From NCBI RefSeq assembly GCF_037392515.1, contig NC_090292.1:43761747-43825746 (forward strand): a stretch of 64,000 nucleotides of DNA, in the 5' to 3' direction. Shown here one piece after another: positions 51,725-62,325 of this stretch (position 1 is its first letter; each line of letters begins with the position of its first letter). Under the pieces are notes generated by a model. The model was not told the origin of the DNA, searched no databases, and saw nothing but the letters and a program-made list of their open reading frames with translations. Source of the DNA: Haliotis asinina (Eukaryota > Mollusca > Gastropoda > Lepetellida > Haliotidae). The translations under genes were made by a program, and so were the position numbers.

Positions 51725-53340
51725 TACACCTGGAAATTAATCAAGCAACACCCCAATTTTTTCTATTGGAGCAACTTTGAAGTGTTCTGACAATCAAAAT
51801 ATGCCGGGTTGATATAGTTTGACACTTTTTTATTCAACAGACGATCTCTGACAAACAACTTAAAGGGAAAAAGTATCAAGACTTTGCTTTATTGCAACGA
51901 AATCCAAATTCTTAAAACTGTCTTAAATTCATGAAAAAATGGACACAATTTACTATTCATCCACAGACGTTGTTGTCAGGTGTATTAACACAAATGTCAC
52001 ATGGAAAGAAAGAACAGTCATCTGAGAGTCTGCACACCGACTTTCATCAATATCTAGTGTGTCCTCCCTGCGCACGCACCACCGATTCCAGACGCCTCCT
52101 CATTCCTTGGATGAGTCTCCGGATCTGATTCTGGGGGATCCTGTTCCACTCCTCATGCAGGGCAGCCGTCAATTCGTTGAGATTATGGACTGGTGGGTCT
52201 CTCTGCCTCACACGACGGCCAATAAAGTCCCACAAATGTTCAATGGGGTTGAGGTCAGGGCTCATGGCAGGCCATGGAATTCTGTCAATTGCATTTTGCC
52301 GCAAAAAATCATTTACAGCATGCGCCCTGTGAGGTCTAGCATTGTCGTCCATAAATATGGGTCTCGTTGCCAGAGGATGGTTCTCAAAATGAGGTACCAC
52401 AGCCCTGTCAAGAACCTCCTGTTGGTAACGAACACCGTTAAGGTTGCCACGGATGGTAATGATATCCAACTTGCAGTTCATGGAAATGCACCCCCATACC
52501 ATAACGGAACCTCCCCCAAAGGCCACAGTCTCCTGGATGTTCCGTGGAGCCATTGCTGTGTTCCTCTGCCTCCAGACCCGAGTACGACCGTCCACCATGT
52601 GCAGCAAGAACCGGCTCTCATCTGAGAAATGGACCTTCCTCCAAGAGGCAATGTTCCAGTGCAAACGGTCATTACACCAGGCCAGTCGGGCTGCCTTATG
52701 GGCTGGAGACAGTCTGGGTCGCTTGATTGGCCTCCTTGCCCGGTATCCTGCAGCTTTCAGACGATTCCGAACAGTCCTGTTCGAGATGGGTCTCCCTGGA
52801 AGCCACTCCTGTCTCAACCGAGAGCTCGAGTCGAAGGACCTGCGCCGTACAAGTCTCAGTAAAGCTCTGTCCTCCCGGACTGTGGTCTTCCTGGGTCTTC
52901 CTGGTCTAGGCAGGTCTTTAACTTCATTAGTGGCCCGGTATTTTTTCAAAAGTTTTGAAATTATGGAATGATGTCGTCCGATTTGAGTCCCGATTTGTCT
53001 TAGAGACATACCAGCATTCCTCATGCCGATTATTTGCCAACGAGTGGCCTCTGATAATTTCCTACGTGCCATGACATTGAAATGAATGAAAAACCGAATG
53101 CAATCGACAACCTGCGCTTGTAAACACCCCAGGGAAAAAGTGCATTTTTCGAAAGTTGAGGTTAAAGCAATGCACGTGCGCTGTGCAAGCTTCACGCGCG
53201 TCATATCAACCCATGAAAAGCTCATGCTGTATGTCAATACATCAAAATTGAATAATCAATCATCAAAATTACTTCGTTAAACTTTGTTAAGTTTTTATGT
53301 GTCTTTGAATTTGGTGTTGCTTAATTAATTTCCATATGTA
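51725..53340 (-). mobile_element. Complete Tc1-like DNA transposon
   Basis: Left end CACCTGGAAATTAATCAAGC from 51727 and right end ending at 53338 form 26-bp inverted repeats with three mismatches, flanked by TA at 51725-51726 and 53339-53340. The 1,612-bp element holds one uninterrupted transposase on the minus strand and short AT-rich flanks, the standard Tc1 layout. It looks structurally whole. Confidence 0.92.
52047..53072 (-). CDS. Tc1-like transposase, 341 residues, uninterrupted
   Basis: Start chosen at MARRKLSEATRWQIIGMRNA; the 55 codons upstream lie in the element's leader and are not family-like. N-terminal helix-turn-helix (MSLRQIGTQIGRHHSIISK) and a basic GRPRKTT hinge are followed by a second DNA-binding region (ISNRTVRNRLKAAGYRARRP). 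The catalytic core shows FSDESRF, VMVWGCIS, FMDDNARPH and SPDLNPIEHLWD, the three acids of a DD34E enzyme, and ends AQGGHTRY. Length matches Tc1 transposases (about 340). It cuts and inserts its own element at TA sites in the nucleus. No break is visible, so activity is possible but unproven. Confidence 0.95.
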   Translation of the reverse strand: MARRKLSEATRWQIIGMRNAGMSLRQIGTQIGRHHSIISKLLKKYRATNEVKDLPRPGRPRKTTVREDRALLRLVRRRSFDSSSRLRQEWLPGRPISNRTVRNRLKAAGYRARRPIKRPRLSPAHKAARLAWCNDRLHWNIASWRKVHFSDESRFLLHMVDGRTRVWRQRNTAMAPRNIQETVAFGGGSVMVWGCISMNCKLDIITIRGNLNGVRYQQEVLDRAVVPHFENHPLATRPIFMDDNARPHRAHAVNDFLRQNAIDRIPWPAMSPDLNPIEHLWDFIGRRVRQRDPPVHNLNELTAALHEEWNRIPQNQIRRLIQGMRRRLESVVRAQGGHTRY

Positions 53341-53619
53341 TAGTTTGCTTGCGAGTCAGGCCAGCTATACCTGAAACTTGCCCAAAACGTAATACACTAG
53401 CGCGAAATTTGAAGTAATCGATTACATAAATATGCAGTACCATGATTTATCAGGTCATAATCTTGCATGATTTGAAAGTGTATTATAATATAAAAAGTCC
53501 GATACAGTGATATTTATCTATTAATCTATATCTCCTCTTAGGTAGTAGTACTAGCAAAGGTGTGACAGGATTATGATTGCTCGACTTGTGGTATGGCGAT
53601 ATAGGTTGGATAGTTGTTG
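53341..53619. other. No gene recognised
   Basis: AT-rich flank between the Tc1 element and a SINE. Confidence 0.4.
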
Positions 53620-53820
53620 GTTGGTTGACTAAAGTCACGCATAGAAAATTTCCATTCCTGTTAGGCAACGGTCTGTAAATAACTGATTGTGGAACAGAAA
53701 ATCCAGTATTCAATAGCGTAACTGGTATACGATGACATATGTCAACCATGTCAGTGAGCCAGTGAGTCAGTGAGACTACACATTCCCACTAGTCACGACA
53801 AGCATGGGATCCTGAAAATC
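53620..53820 (-). repeat. SINE family A, diverged
   Basis: GGCAACGGTCTGTAAATAACTG...ATGTCAACCATGTCAGTGAG, with an AGTCAGTGAG local duplication. Lies in the first intron of the PAN-like gene. Confidence 0.65.
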
Positions 53821-53976
53821 AATTTTCCCTACTTAATGGATGAAGGACATTGTGCCCCAAGTCGATTTAAAGTGGAATATCACTGAAAGGACAGAACACA
53901 ACACTATCATGTTTTCCATACTCTCATTTAAGAAACAAGCAAGCAAACAAACAAAAGACAAGAAAACAATACTCAC

Positions 53977-54300
53977 ACGCGGGTAAAATTTGATGAAGTC
54001 TGACGTCTTGGAACATCCCCGACTAACTTCGTAAGTCTTTTTCCGTCCAGGCCCCGTGTTAACACCACACATGGTGGTTCCAAAATCTGATGAGAAGCCG
54101 AAATAGGTGCATCTCTTTTGGCACATGCAGCTTACAATACAGTCCTTCAGTGTCACACCTTGTGTCAGCTTTACAGATTTATCAGTGACGACTTTAATAC
54201 CCTGGACAATATCTTGGAAGCTGATGCAAAGACAAGCCTGGTATATGCTGCACAACGTCATCACCGAAAGCAGAACAATTATATACACACCTCTCTTCAT
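53977..54300 (-). CDS. Secreted cysteine-rich PAN/apple-like protein, first exon
   Basis: ATG at 54300, 108 codons, ending FYPR at a GTGAGT donor, phase 0. Residues 1 to about 25 (YIIVLLSVMTLCSIYQACLC) are a signal peptide. The rest has Cys at 54, 58, 60, 64, 78 and 96, with LKDCIVSCMCQKRCTYFGFSS resembling the helix of PAN/apple domains (xxCxxxCxxxxxCxxFxY) and a following MCGVN...C. Such domains bind proteins or sugars and are common in molluscan secreted and immune-type proteins; the partner here is unknown. Later exons were not found in the lower-numbered sequence, so the gene is partial in this annotation. Confidence 0.65.
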
Positions 54301-54511
54301 GTCTATCGCTTGTTATGAGTGATGTCTTACAAGGGTCCTTGTGCCTGAACGTAGACACAATACATAAGTTATAAGCAATAGCATGTGTAAGACTCCGGTT
54401 TCTGTATTGATTGAAGCTCCGTCGTATTATCATACACTTTACACTCCTGTCATACTGGGTATATCCTATACATTGAACAATACAAAAAAATTTTCCCCAA
54501 AATAGCATATG

Positions 54512-54688
54512 CTGTGGAAGCTGTCATAACCGGCGTTTGCCCCATCCGGGAAGTTGTCAACACCGGCATAAAATCTCAGTCCCATCCGTGACATGTACAT
54601 TTATCATCAGCTCTACAATCCGGCACATTGTCTGAGCTGGATTATTTTTTCAGTCCCAATGAGTCGCCGGTTTAGACAGCTTGCACTG
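54512..54688. mobile_element. MITE M1 copy upstream of the PAN-like gene
   Basis: CTGTGGAAGCTGTCATAACC to TTTAGACAGCTTGCACTG before TA; about 210 bp upstream of the PAN-like ATG. Confidence 0.7.
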
Positions 54689-55499
54689 TACATTAAACTT
54701 AAGAGAGTAGAGTGATTATCATTGTTTCATCCCAAGCATCTGGAACACATTACGTCCTAGATCGAGCATTCACCTATTCCATCTGAAACTGATGCTCTTA
54801 AATTGACTAACCGGTACAGTATGTTCACTGGCGAGAAATATGCTTTCTCTTACACTAAAAGAGCGACTGCATGCAGCAGCGTCAGTAATGTTTGATTTGT
54901 AAACAGGTTTTGAACATCTAGGTTTGAAATAGTTTTTACCATTGGAGTTTCAAATCTTTTTGTAATTTCGTTGTCCATCAGTTCAGTGTCTTGATGATGC
55001 AGGACGTGCGCGATTGCTTGTACGCTTGTACACTTGTACGCCTGTAGGCTTGTATTCTTTGCGGCAGTCAAAACCATCAAGGCGAGCGCCCCAAGATGTT
55101 TATAAGCTGGATTGTGTGCATTTATAACATAAATATACAGATCCATTCCGGTATTGCATTAACCTTCTTTGGCAGATGTTCCGGAGAAAACGTCAAGGAA
55201 TGTGTATTAGTTTTGGTAATGATTCCATCTTTCTTAATGCTAAAACTATTATTGTTGAAACTCGACAACTCTGATGGAATGTAATTTTCTGATATATCGG
55301 AGAGACATTATACTCTGCAGCAGATGATTTCCCGACAAGAGCTAAGTGTGCAGTGTCAGGAAACGCTATATTTGGAATTGTTTTTAGCAAATTGAGAGAG
55401 TAATGTCTTCGTGAACATTCCACCGAAGTTGAACCACTTCAGAGACGGAAAAGAAGAAAAAAATAGAAAACTCCCAATGAGATGATACTATCGTTGTAT
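54689..55499. other. No gene recognised
   Basis: TTCTTTGGCAG|ATGTTCCGGAG near 55174 looks like an acceptor with a short frame and a GTAATG donor, but no family match. Otherwise featureless. Confidence 0.35.
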
Positions 55500-56345
55500 C
55501 AGTTGTATGGTGAATAAATAAGACACAGATTTCTCATACAATACTTCTGGATCACAAATATAAAACATTGGGTCACTACTGCAAAATACTGACTCACCAA
55601 GGTATTGACATTCCAATCTGAGCAAATGTGCTGATTGAAAATTGTTGACAGCAGTGTATGTCAGACAGAGGATCTTAAAGTCAATTCTTAACTCGCAGCC
55701 AATGCTGTTGTTTCAACACAGGTGTTATATATAAACGTTTAGAAGTCTTGCCGATGATGCGGGCAGAAGTGTTTTGGATCTTTTGGAGTTTTTCAAGGAG
55801 GGTAGAACTGAGACCTGAAGGGATGCTGTTGCCGTAATCAAGGCGTGATGCCAACAAGAGCTCTAACAAGGGCTTCAGTTGCACCAGTTGTTTGCCGAAT
55901 GCCGTATTACCGAATGTTACCGATTGATCTCAGGTGAAAGCAGCAGATTCTGCTCAAACGATTAACATGAGTGAGTGAGTTTAGTTTTACACCGCACTCA
56001 GCAATATCCCAGCTATATGGCGGCGGTCTGTAAATAATCAAGTCTGGACCAGACAATCCAGTGACCAACAACATGAGCATCGATCTGCGCAATTGGGAAC
56101 CGATGACATGTGTCAACCACGTCAGCGAGTCTGACCACCCGATCCCGTTAGTCGCCTCTTACCGATTAACATGAGCATCCAGAGTCACGGAAGAGTCTTT
56201 GTGGACACTCAGATCCTTGACAACGTCTGAGGACTTGAATTTTACATCTGCAACTTTAGGGAAATCGGTTTTGACTTTGTTGAGTTGTTGCTTTGTACCA
56301 ACGAGAACTGCATCTGTTTTAGTGTCATCTGTTGTCATTCAACGC
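55500..56345 (-). mobile_element. LINE reverse-transcriptase relic, split by a SINE
   Basis: Minus strand. 56345-56176 reads DDTKTDAVLVGTKQQL...KDLSVHKDSSVTLDAHVNR; 55958-55681 continues LSRICCFHLRSIGNIR, then SRLDYGNSIPSGLSS, LEKLQKIQNTSARII and ITPVLKQQHWLRV. These are the palm end, thumb and following region of LINE reverse transcriptases of the Jockey/CR1/L2/RTE-like groups. A decayed C-terminal tail runs to about 55500. The frame changes more than once, so it is inactive. Confidence 0.85.
55972..56162 (-). repeat. SINE family A with 13-bp target-site duplication
   Basis: CGATTAACATGAG is present at 55959-55971 and 56163-56175, exactly flanking the SINE. The copy is 5'-truncated at CTCTTAC. 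This shows the unit moves by target-primed reverse transcription. Confidence 0.92.
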
Positions 56346-57413
56346 TTGATGTCCGGTGTACATTTAGCTAGGCAGTGAAGAGATGTGGGTGCTGACAGGT
56401 GTGACCCTCATACATATCAGTACCAATGCCCCCAAAACCTTATCCGTTGAAGATATCACTGTTTAATAATTTTACTCCAGAGTTACTTATTTTATTACTA
56501 TGTCACATTGTGTATTAAAATCGAGTGATGCCGTGCATGTGACGTCAGAGTATTTTACAGTTATGACGTCACAGTGGTAATACCTCTATCACAGTTGAAT
56601 TCTTAGGAAAAAAGTACTTTGCTTGATGTTACTTTGATAGTGTTGGGTGAGTAATAAACAAACTGCTAGACTATGTCCCTTGTTTTAGAAACTCGTGAAT
56701 GGCTTTGGTAGCTAACTCCCTTTCGCTAGATAGATACCATATGGTATAGATAAATATGGGTTTTTTTCACGGGGCATCCTTTGTTGTTCTCTAGTAACCA
56801 CAGAAACGTCACTCTTTTGACTCGCCAGATTCCCCTTGTACAGACTATACATCTGCAGTCAGTTTCGTGGACATTTTTTTTGGTCTGAACACCATCACAA
56901 AATATAACTTTATTGAAAACTTTCAATATATTGTATCGATGCTTGTTTCGAACGTACGACATGCTTTTACTAGTATGGCGGTTTAATGCTTGGTTTTAGG
57001 GTTTTGTTCAGTAGCGGTTATCAGGAGAAGCATCCTTATTCTGCGTGAGCTTTCTTTTGATGAAACATAGACGAGCATTTCACGTTTTTAAAAAAATACG
57101 GGAAAGTTTTCATCTCCAACACATCCTTTTTGACCGTTTAAAGGAAGGCTGCAGTTCAATGAAAACTTTTTTTTTCCCTACCACACGCGATCCGCTGCAT
57201 CATATGCCAATAGTTAACTGAGGGTCAAAATCCGCGCAAAATCTAGAACAAAAACAACAAAATAAACAAACAACCAAAATTGAACACTACATTTTTTTTC
57301 ATAGTTTCATTAATGAGTAACTGAGCGTGTTTAAACAAGAATAAGGATTAACCATCGTATCCCCAAAGCGCCGAAATGTCCATTACATTTAGTCATCAAA
57401 TTCAGATTGTTCG
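56346..57413. other. No gene recognised
   Basis: AT-rich; 56341-56400 may still be LINE-derived. Frames carry no motifs. Confidence 0.4.
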
Positions 57414-57668
57414 AGTAAGTGAGTGAGTTTAGTTTTGCGCCGCTCTCAGCTATATGGCTGTGGTTTGTAAATAATTGAGTCTAGACCAGATAATCCAGTG
57501 ATCAACAACATGGGTATCGATCTGCGCACTCGGGAACCGATGACATGTGTCAACCAAGTCAGCGAGTCTGACCACCCGATCCCGTTAGTCGCCTCTTACG
57601 AGTATGGTTGCCTTTTATGGCAAGTATGGGTTGCTGAAGGCTTAGTCTATCCCGGGACCTTCACGGGT
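57414..57668 (-). repeat. SINE family A, near full length
   Basis: GTAAGTGAGTGAGTTTAGTTTTGCGCC to GGGACCTTCACGGGT. Confidence 0.85.
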
Positions 57669-57754
57669 CTCAGAGTGTTCGAGGACTTGGATGTAAGTAA
57701 TCTTACATCTGCGATTACATTTTCTCAATAGAGTACAACCCAAAGTCGCAGTTT

Positions 57755-57900
57755 CTGGGTGAGGGGTACTGTGCGTACTTTGTGTACTGGCGATTGGGTG
57801 CCTGACTCTTAAGGTGTGGGTTTGAACCCAAATCAAACCCCCACAAAGTAATAAAATTATTTTTACTGAAAAAATGTAACCCAAAAGATAACATTAGTTA
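57755..57900 (+). repeat. SINE family C, partial
   Basis: GATTGGGTGCCTGACTC, box B-like GTGGGTTTGAACCCA, tail AAAAAATGTAACCC as at 3660. Confidence 0.5.
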
Positions 57901-58179
57901 CAGCTGACACAGTTCTGTGTTTACAGAGGACATTGTTGTTTCGTACGACAAAACACATGATCGCGGAGTCACAGTCCAGTGAGTAAAAGTCAGATATCGT
58001 CTCCCAGAACCATCCCATCAATAAATGACTAGTAATACAGGTTTTTGGGTGGCGAGTGAACCGTCTGGTAAGGCCCAGTAGCATTTAGCCTTCAAGGGCC
58101 ATGCTTGAAGGAATATGATCACAGAACCTCGAGACAATAACAAGCAAGAAATACTGACAGTAAAGCATCTGATGCATAC

Positions 58180-58345
58180 AGTAAGTGAGTATGGTTTTAC
58201 GCCGCTTTTTAGCATGACACCGCCAATATCAAGGCCGGGAGGACCAGACATGTGCTTCAAACATCGTACCCATGTGGAGTCGAACCCGACCCTCTGCATG
58301 ACGAGCGAACGCTTGCCTTTGAAGACTAGGCGACACCCTCTCACC
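58180..58345 (-). repeat. SINE family B
   Basis: GTAAGTGAGTATGGTTTTACGCCGC...TCGAACCCGACCCTCTGCATGACGAGCG. Confidence 0.8.
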
Positions 58346-58450
58346 CCTCTTACACCCCCAACCCCCACACCCCCACCACACCCCCAATCTTACCCGCACC
58401 CGGAACATATTCCGAACTGGCTTTATCTGCATCTGATCTATCTGTTTTAA

Positions 58451-58700
58451 TGGATTTCAAATGGTCCTACATTAATAAATTATGTGGGAGTGATCATTTC
58501 AAAGCCTTAATCAAAACTGTCAATCCCTCGTCAAAACTGTCTGAGGAAGATGAAATCGACAAGATCCTAACAATGGCAAAGTGATTCCCGTCAGGCTGGA
58601 AGACACCACGAGAACCTTTGGTAAACTCCATTCCCAGGATATATTTTTTAAACGTGAAAAATACTGGAGATATCTAGAAGAAAATTAATGCAAGAACTGG
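58451..58700 (+). mobile_element. LINE endonuclease-domain fragment
   Basis: DFKWSYINKLCGSDHFKALIK matches the GSDHFP-type catalytic block at the end of LINE apurinic-type endonuclease domains. The usual Pro is Lys here. A stop follows after about 22 more residues. Only this stretch is recognisable. Confidence 0.6.
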
Positions 58701-59318
58701 AGACATTTGGTTGCAGTATAAAAACATGTACTCTGGAATCCACTGAATAAAGTGTGGATTATGATTAGGAGGAAGGATTCCGTAACACTATAAAATATCT
58801 CCAAATACTATCGCTCGCCACATTATTAATTGTAGTTTATGTACTGGGAAAATAGTTTGTATATTTGTAAATTCTGAAATTATCTGAATCAGTCATAAAC
58901 ATACTAATTTCACTAACTTATTTTGTCCACTATATTTTCGTTTAAGCTATTAGTTCATCTTGTCTGATAGTTTGGACAAACGAGGGCCATGGGTTGTTTA
59001 TTTTTTCGTTTTTCTATTGCATCCTGTAATTATATTCTGATTGATTTTCCTGGTTTTATTTCTCAACAAACAACACTAATTCACTTAAGTACAAGTTGTC
59101 ATGATAACCGTTTAATTTAGCATACTATCTTGTTTTAATGTTTTATTCTGCATATCTCTTTGATCACGACGAGCTTGTATTGTCCATGGAAACTGGAAAT
59201 ATTTTGGGTAAGCTTGGACCCCGTGTACACGTGCAAAATGGTTGGGGAAGGAAATCAATAGATTCAAACTTGGTCCTAAGATGTTTTATGCGTTGCTTTG
59301 AAGGACGGTGATGACCAA
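58701..59318. other. No gene recognised
   Basis: AT-rich, no supported frame. Confidence 0.4.
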
Positions 59319-59652
59319 GTGAGTGAGTGAGTGAGTGAGTGAGTGAGTGAGTGAGTGAGTGAGTGAGTGAGTGAGTGAGTGAGTGAGTGAGTGAGTGAGC
59401 TGAGATCAACACCGCACTCAGCAATATTCCAGCTATTGCATTGGTCTGTATATAATAGAGTCTGGACCAGACATTCCAGTGATCTACAGCATAGGCATCG
59501 ATCACCACAATCGGAAACCAACGACATGTGTCAACCAAGTCTCTGAGTCTGACCACCCGATCCCGCTGGTCGCCTCCTACGACAAGCAGTCATCCCTTTG
59601 TTACAGGCATGGGTTTCTGAGCACCTACTCTACCCCGGGGCTTCACGGGTAA
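59319..59652 (-). repeat. SINE family A with 80-bp GTGA tail
   Basis: About 20 GTGA units, then ACCGCACTCAGCAATATTCC...CCCGGGGCTTCACGGGT. The longest tail in the window. Confidence 0.9.
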
Positions 59653-59719
59653 AGGTGATGACAAAACCTTCAACCTGACTTTGTGCACATCCTCAACTTG
59701 ACTAACAGATGCATATATT

Positions 59720-59856
59720 TGATTGTTCCCAATCGCGCAGATCGATGTTAATGCTGTTGATCACTGGAATGTCTGGTCCAGACTCGATTACCTACAGACC
59801 GGAGCCATACACCTGGGATATTGTTGAGCGCAGCGTAAAAATAAACTCACTCACCC
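59720..59856 (+). repeat. SINE family A, 3' half
   Basis: TTCCCAATCGCGCAGATCG...GCGTAAAAATAAACTCACTCAC, opposite orientation to its neighbour. Confidence 0.8.
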
Positions 59857-60063
59857 GGCAGATACAGCTGAGCTCAGTATACGGTTGACTTTCCGGCTGA
59901 ATGAGTCAAAAGTCACAGGAAGTATTTCAGGCATATCGTAACTTTGACAGATACACAATTATTAAAACAAACGTAATCGATATGAATACCTGTCAACAAA
60001 GCTCAGCAAAATACCTCGATCACTGCTATCTGGTAGACCCTATCTGCATTAACACCATCCCTT

Positions 60064-60246
60064 GGTGCTAACAGAGAACTCTAGTCTAGTGGCAGTGGCA
60101 GCAAGAGTTGTATGATCCCCAGGGAGTTGAGATTGATAATACGGTGTGACGTTAAGACTGACATCCAATGACCGAGGGAACCATATACCAACGCCTTGTG
60201 CAAGCACTAGGTGCATGGATATGTGCGCTATATAAATATCCTGGAA
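60064..60246 (+). repeat. Second copy of the LINE-tailed retroposon
   Basis: GCAAGAGTTGTATGATCCCC ... CGCCTTGTGCAAG ... GCGCTATATAAATATC, matching 32890-33030. The GCGCTATATAAAT end is typical of L2/CR1-mobilised SINEs. Confidence 0.6.
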
Positions 60247-60259
60247 CAAACCATTAAGA

Positions 60260-60487
60260 GTGAGTGAATGAGTTTAGTTTTACGATGCTCTCAGCAATAT
60301 TCCAGCTATATGGCGGCCGTCTGTAAATACTCGAGCCTGGACCAGACAATCCAGTGACCAACAACATGAGCATCGATCTGTACAATTGGGAACCGATGAC
60401 ATGTGTCAAAAAGTCAGAGAACCTGACCACTCGATCCCGTTAGTCGCCTCTTACGACAAGCATAGTCGCCTTTTATGGCAAGCATGA
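60260..60487 (-). repeat. SINE family A
   Basis: GAGTGAATGAGTTTAGTTTTACGATGC to TCGCCTTTTATGGCAAGC. Confidence 0.85.
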
Positions 60488-62325
60488 TGTCCATTAAGAA
60501 AACGGTAAAGCGTATGTGTAAACTGAACGCCAGTTTTTGTGTTTGCACTGAGCAACAGAATAACACCAAAGCATAACACATAAGAATAACAACCTCGCTG
60601 GTTCACACCATTTTCAACACTTTGACATCGTTCATTTTTTCAGTACAAACACATAACCTGGCATTCAATTCGTAATTAACTTAATCGTTACATTATTGAA
60701 GAGTAACTTGACATGCATGTGTGATGCACAATTTCATGTAGCATCAATATTTCAGCCGTCTATCGACGAACCAACCATAAACCTATTTTCACATCCGACA
60801 TACTTTTTATATATAAACGGTTAAGCACTGTTTTAGTTAAATTCAAAATATGGATATAACAATCATACACTTTAAGTCGGCAGTCGCTCAATTATTAACA
60901 TTTCAAAAAGGGCTATGAGACAATATTTAGAAACCGACAATTAGTTTCACACATATCTTTCTTGCAGTAACATGTTCAGTCTGTTTTCTTTGAAACAAAT
61001 TGCAACGGGAAATAAGCTTGATATTTCAGGTTTACTGACTGAAAAGGTGAAACGTGCAGTTTCCAGACAAAAGGAGAAAAACGATCTGCATGACTGTCAC
61101 AGACAGGTTCATTTTCTCGAGTGACTGGTGTCCCTCACACATTTGCTACTAAACTGCTCGTCATCTTGAACATCAGCGGAGAGAATCATTCGGGGCCATG
61201 AATATTTTAAACCAGTGAACTAGACGACTATCTGTTTTATCCCTCAGTCATCAGCGAAATTACTATGCGTCTTCCGTTTAGACAATATTCCTCTATCGTA
61301 TTTCTACATAGACCTTTCGTGTTTATGACTTTCGTCATGTGTAATATTATCTGACTAGAACCATTACAATACTGGAGGTCGTTTAAAAACTTGAGCAATT
61401 TTGTCTAATCAAATCCATACTTCGAAACTGTGATAAGGCCGTTTATTTATTGTTAAACTCCAAACTCTGCAATATCCAGTTATATGGCAGCAGTCGGAAG
61501 GATATCACACATATGAATTTAAAATTAGTATGCCTATTAGCATTTAAATCACTTAATTAAACAAGACGGAAAAAACGGGCTACAGATCGCTAAGGACTGT
61601 GATCCGCACTTACAGTACAAATGGTTCCTTCAAGATTTACACCAACCACTGCCAATTCACTGTGTGATATTCGATCTTGATGGCTAAGGGTCTATTCAGA
61701 TCAAACTTAAATGACATTTTAAGGATCGCTAAAGAGACCACTTCACCGCGTATGAATCAATGAAAACGTAGTTCACCCTTTCTTGCGAAAACAAACATGG
61801 CTGACATGAGTGATTTCTATATCCGAGACTTCTTTCTTGTTCTTGAAGTAACAATTAAACAAATTGTTTGCAGAAGAACTGATTGAGTCTGAAGACACTC
61901 CGAAGCAGTAAAAATCCCCAGCAGTGCAGAAGCTTCAGTATTCAGCCGTATTTTAAACAGGGTTTAGCTCAAACCCTCAAGACGTCGCCAATACAAGTCG
62001 CCTTGGTCCCGTCCATAATGTCCATCCGTTTCCACTGTCCATGTTTCCCCCAACAAAAGCTGGCATGTCAGATCTTGTCCAGACTAGTGTTAGCAGCGTG
62101 GTCATCAACAACTTCTTCCGTGAATAAAGTTAGAGGCGACTAAACATTGCGACTTCACGGTTTGAACTGTGGCGAGTCCATTATTATACAGTGGGTGTTG
62201 TGCAGTGGAATTGAACTGTTATGATGTGTCGAAGTGTGCTACGTTGGGAACTAAACGTGATTCTCTTGGCTATAAATGGATGAAATGATCTAAACAAGAA
62301 CATGGGGAACAAAACGTGAATCTCT
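60488..62325. other. No gene recognised
   Basis: Long AT-rich stretch with a SINE A scrap at about 61445-61498 (AATATCCAGTTATATGGCAG). A frame at 61883-62143 has no known motif. Confidence 0.4.

Noticed and set aside
52059-52971. Plus-strand frames of 175-188 codons
   Set aside because: Shadows of the Tc1-like transposase on the minus strand.
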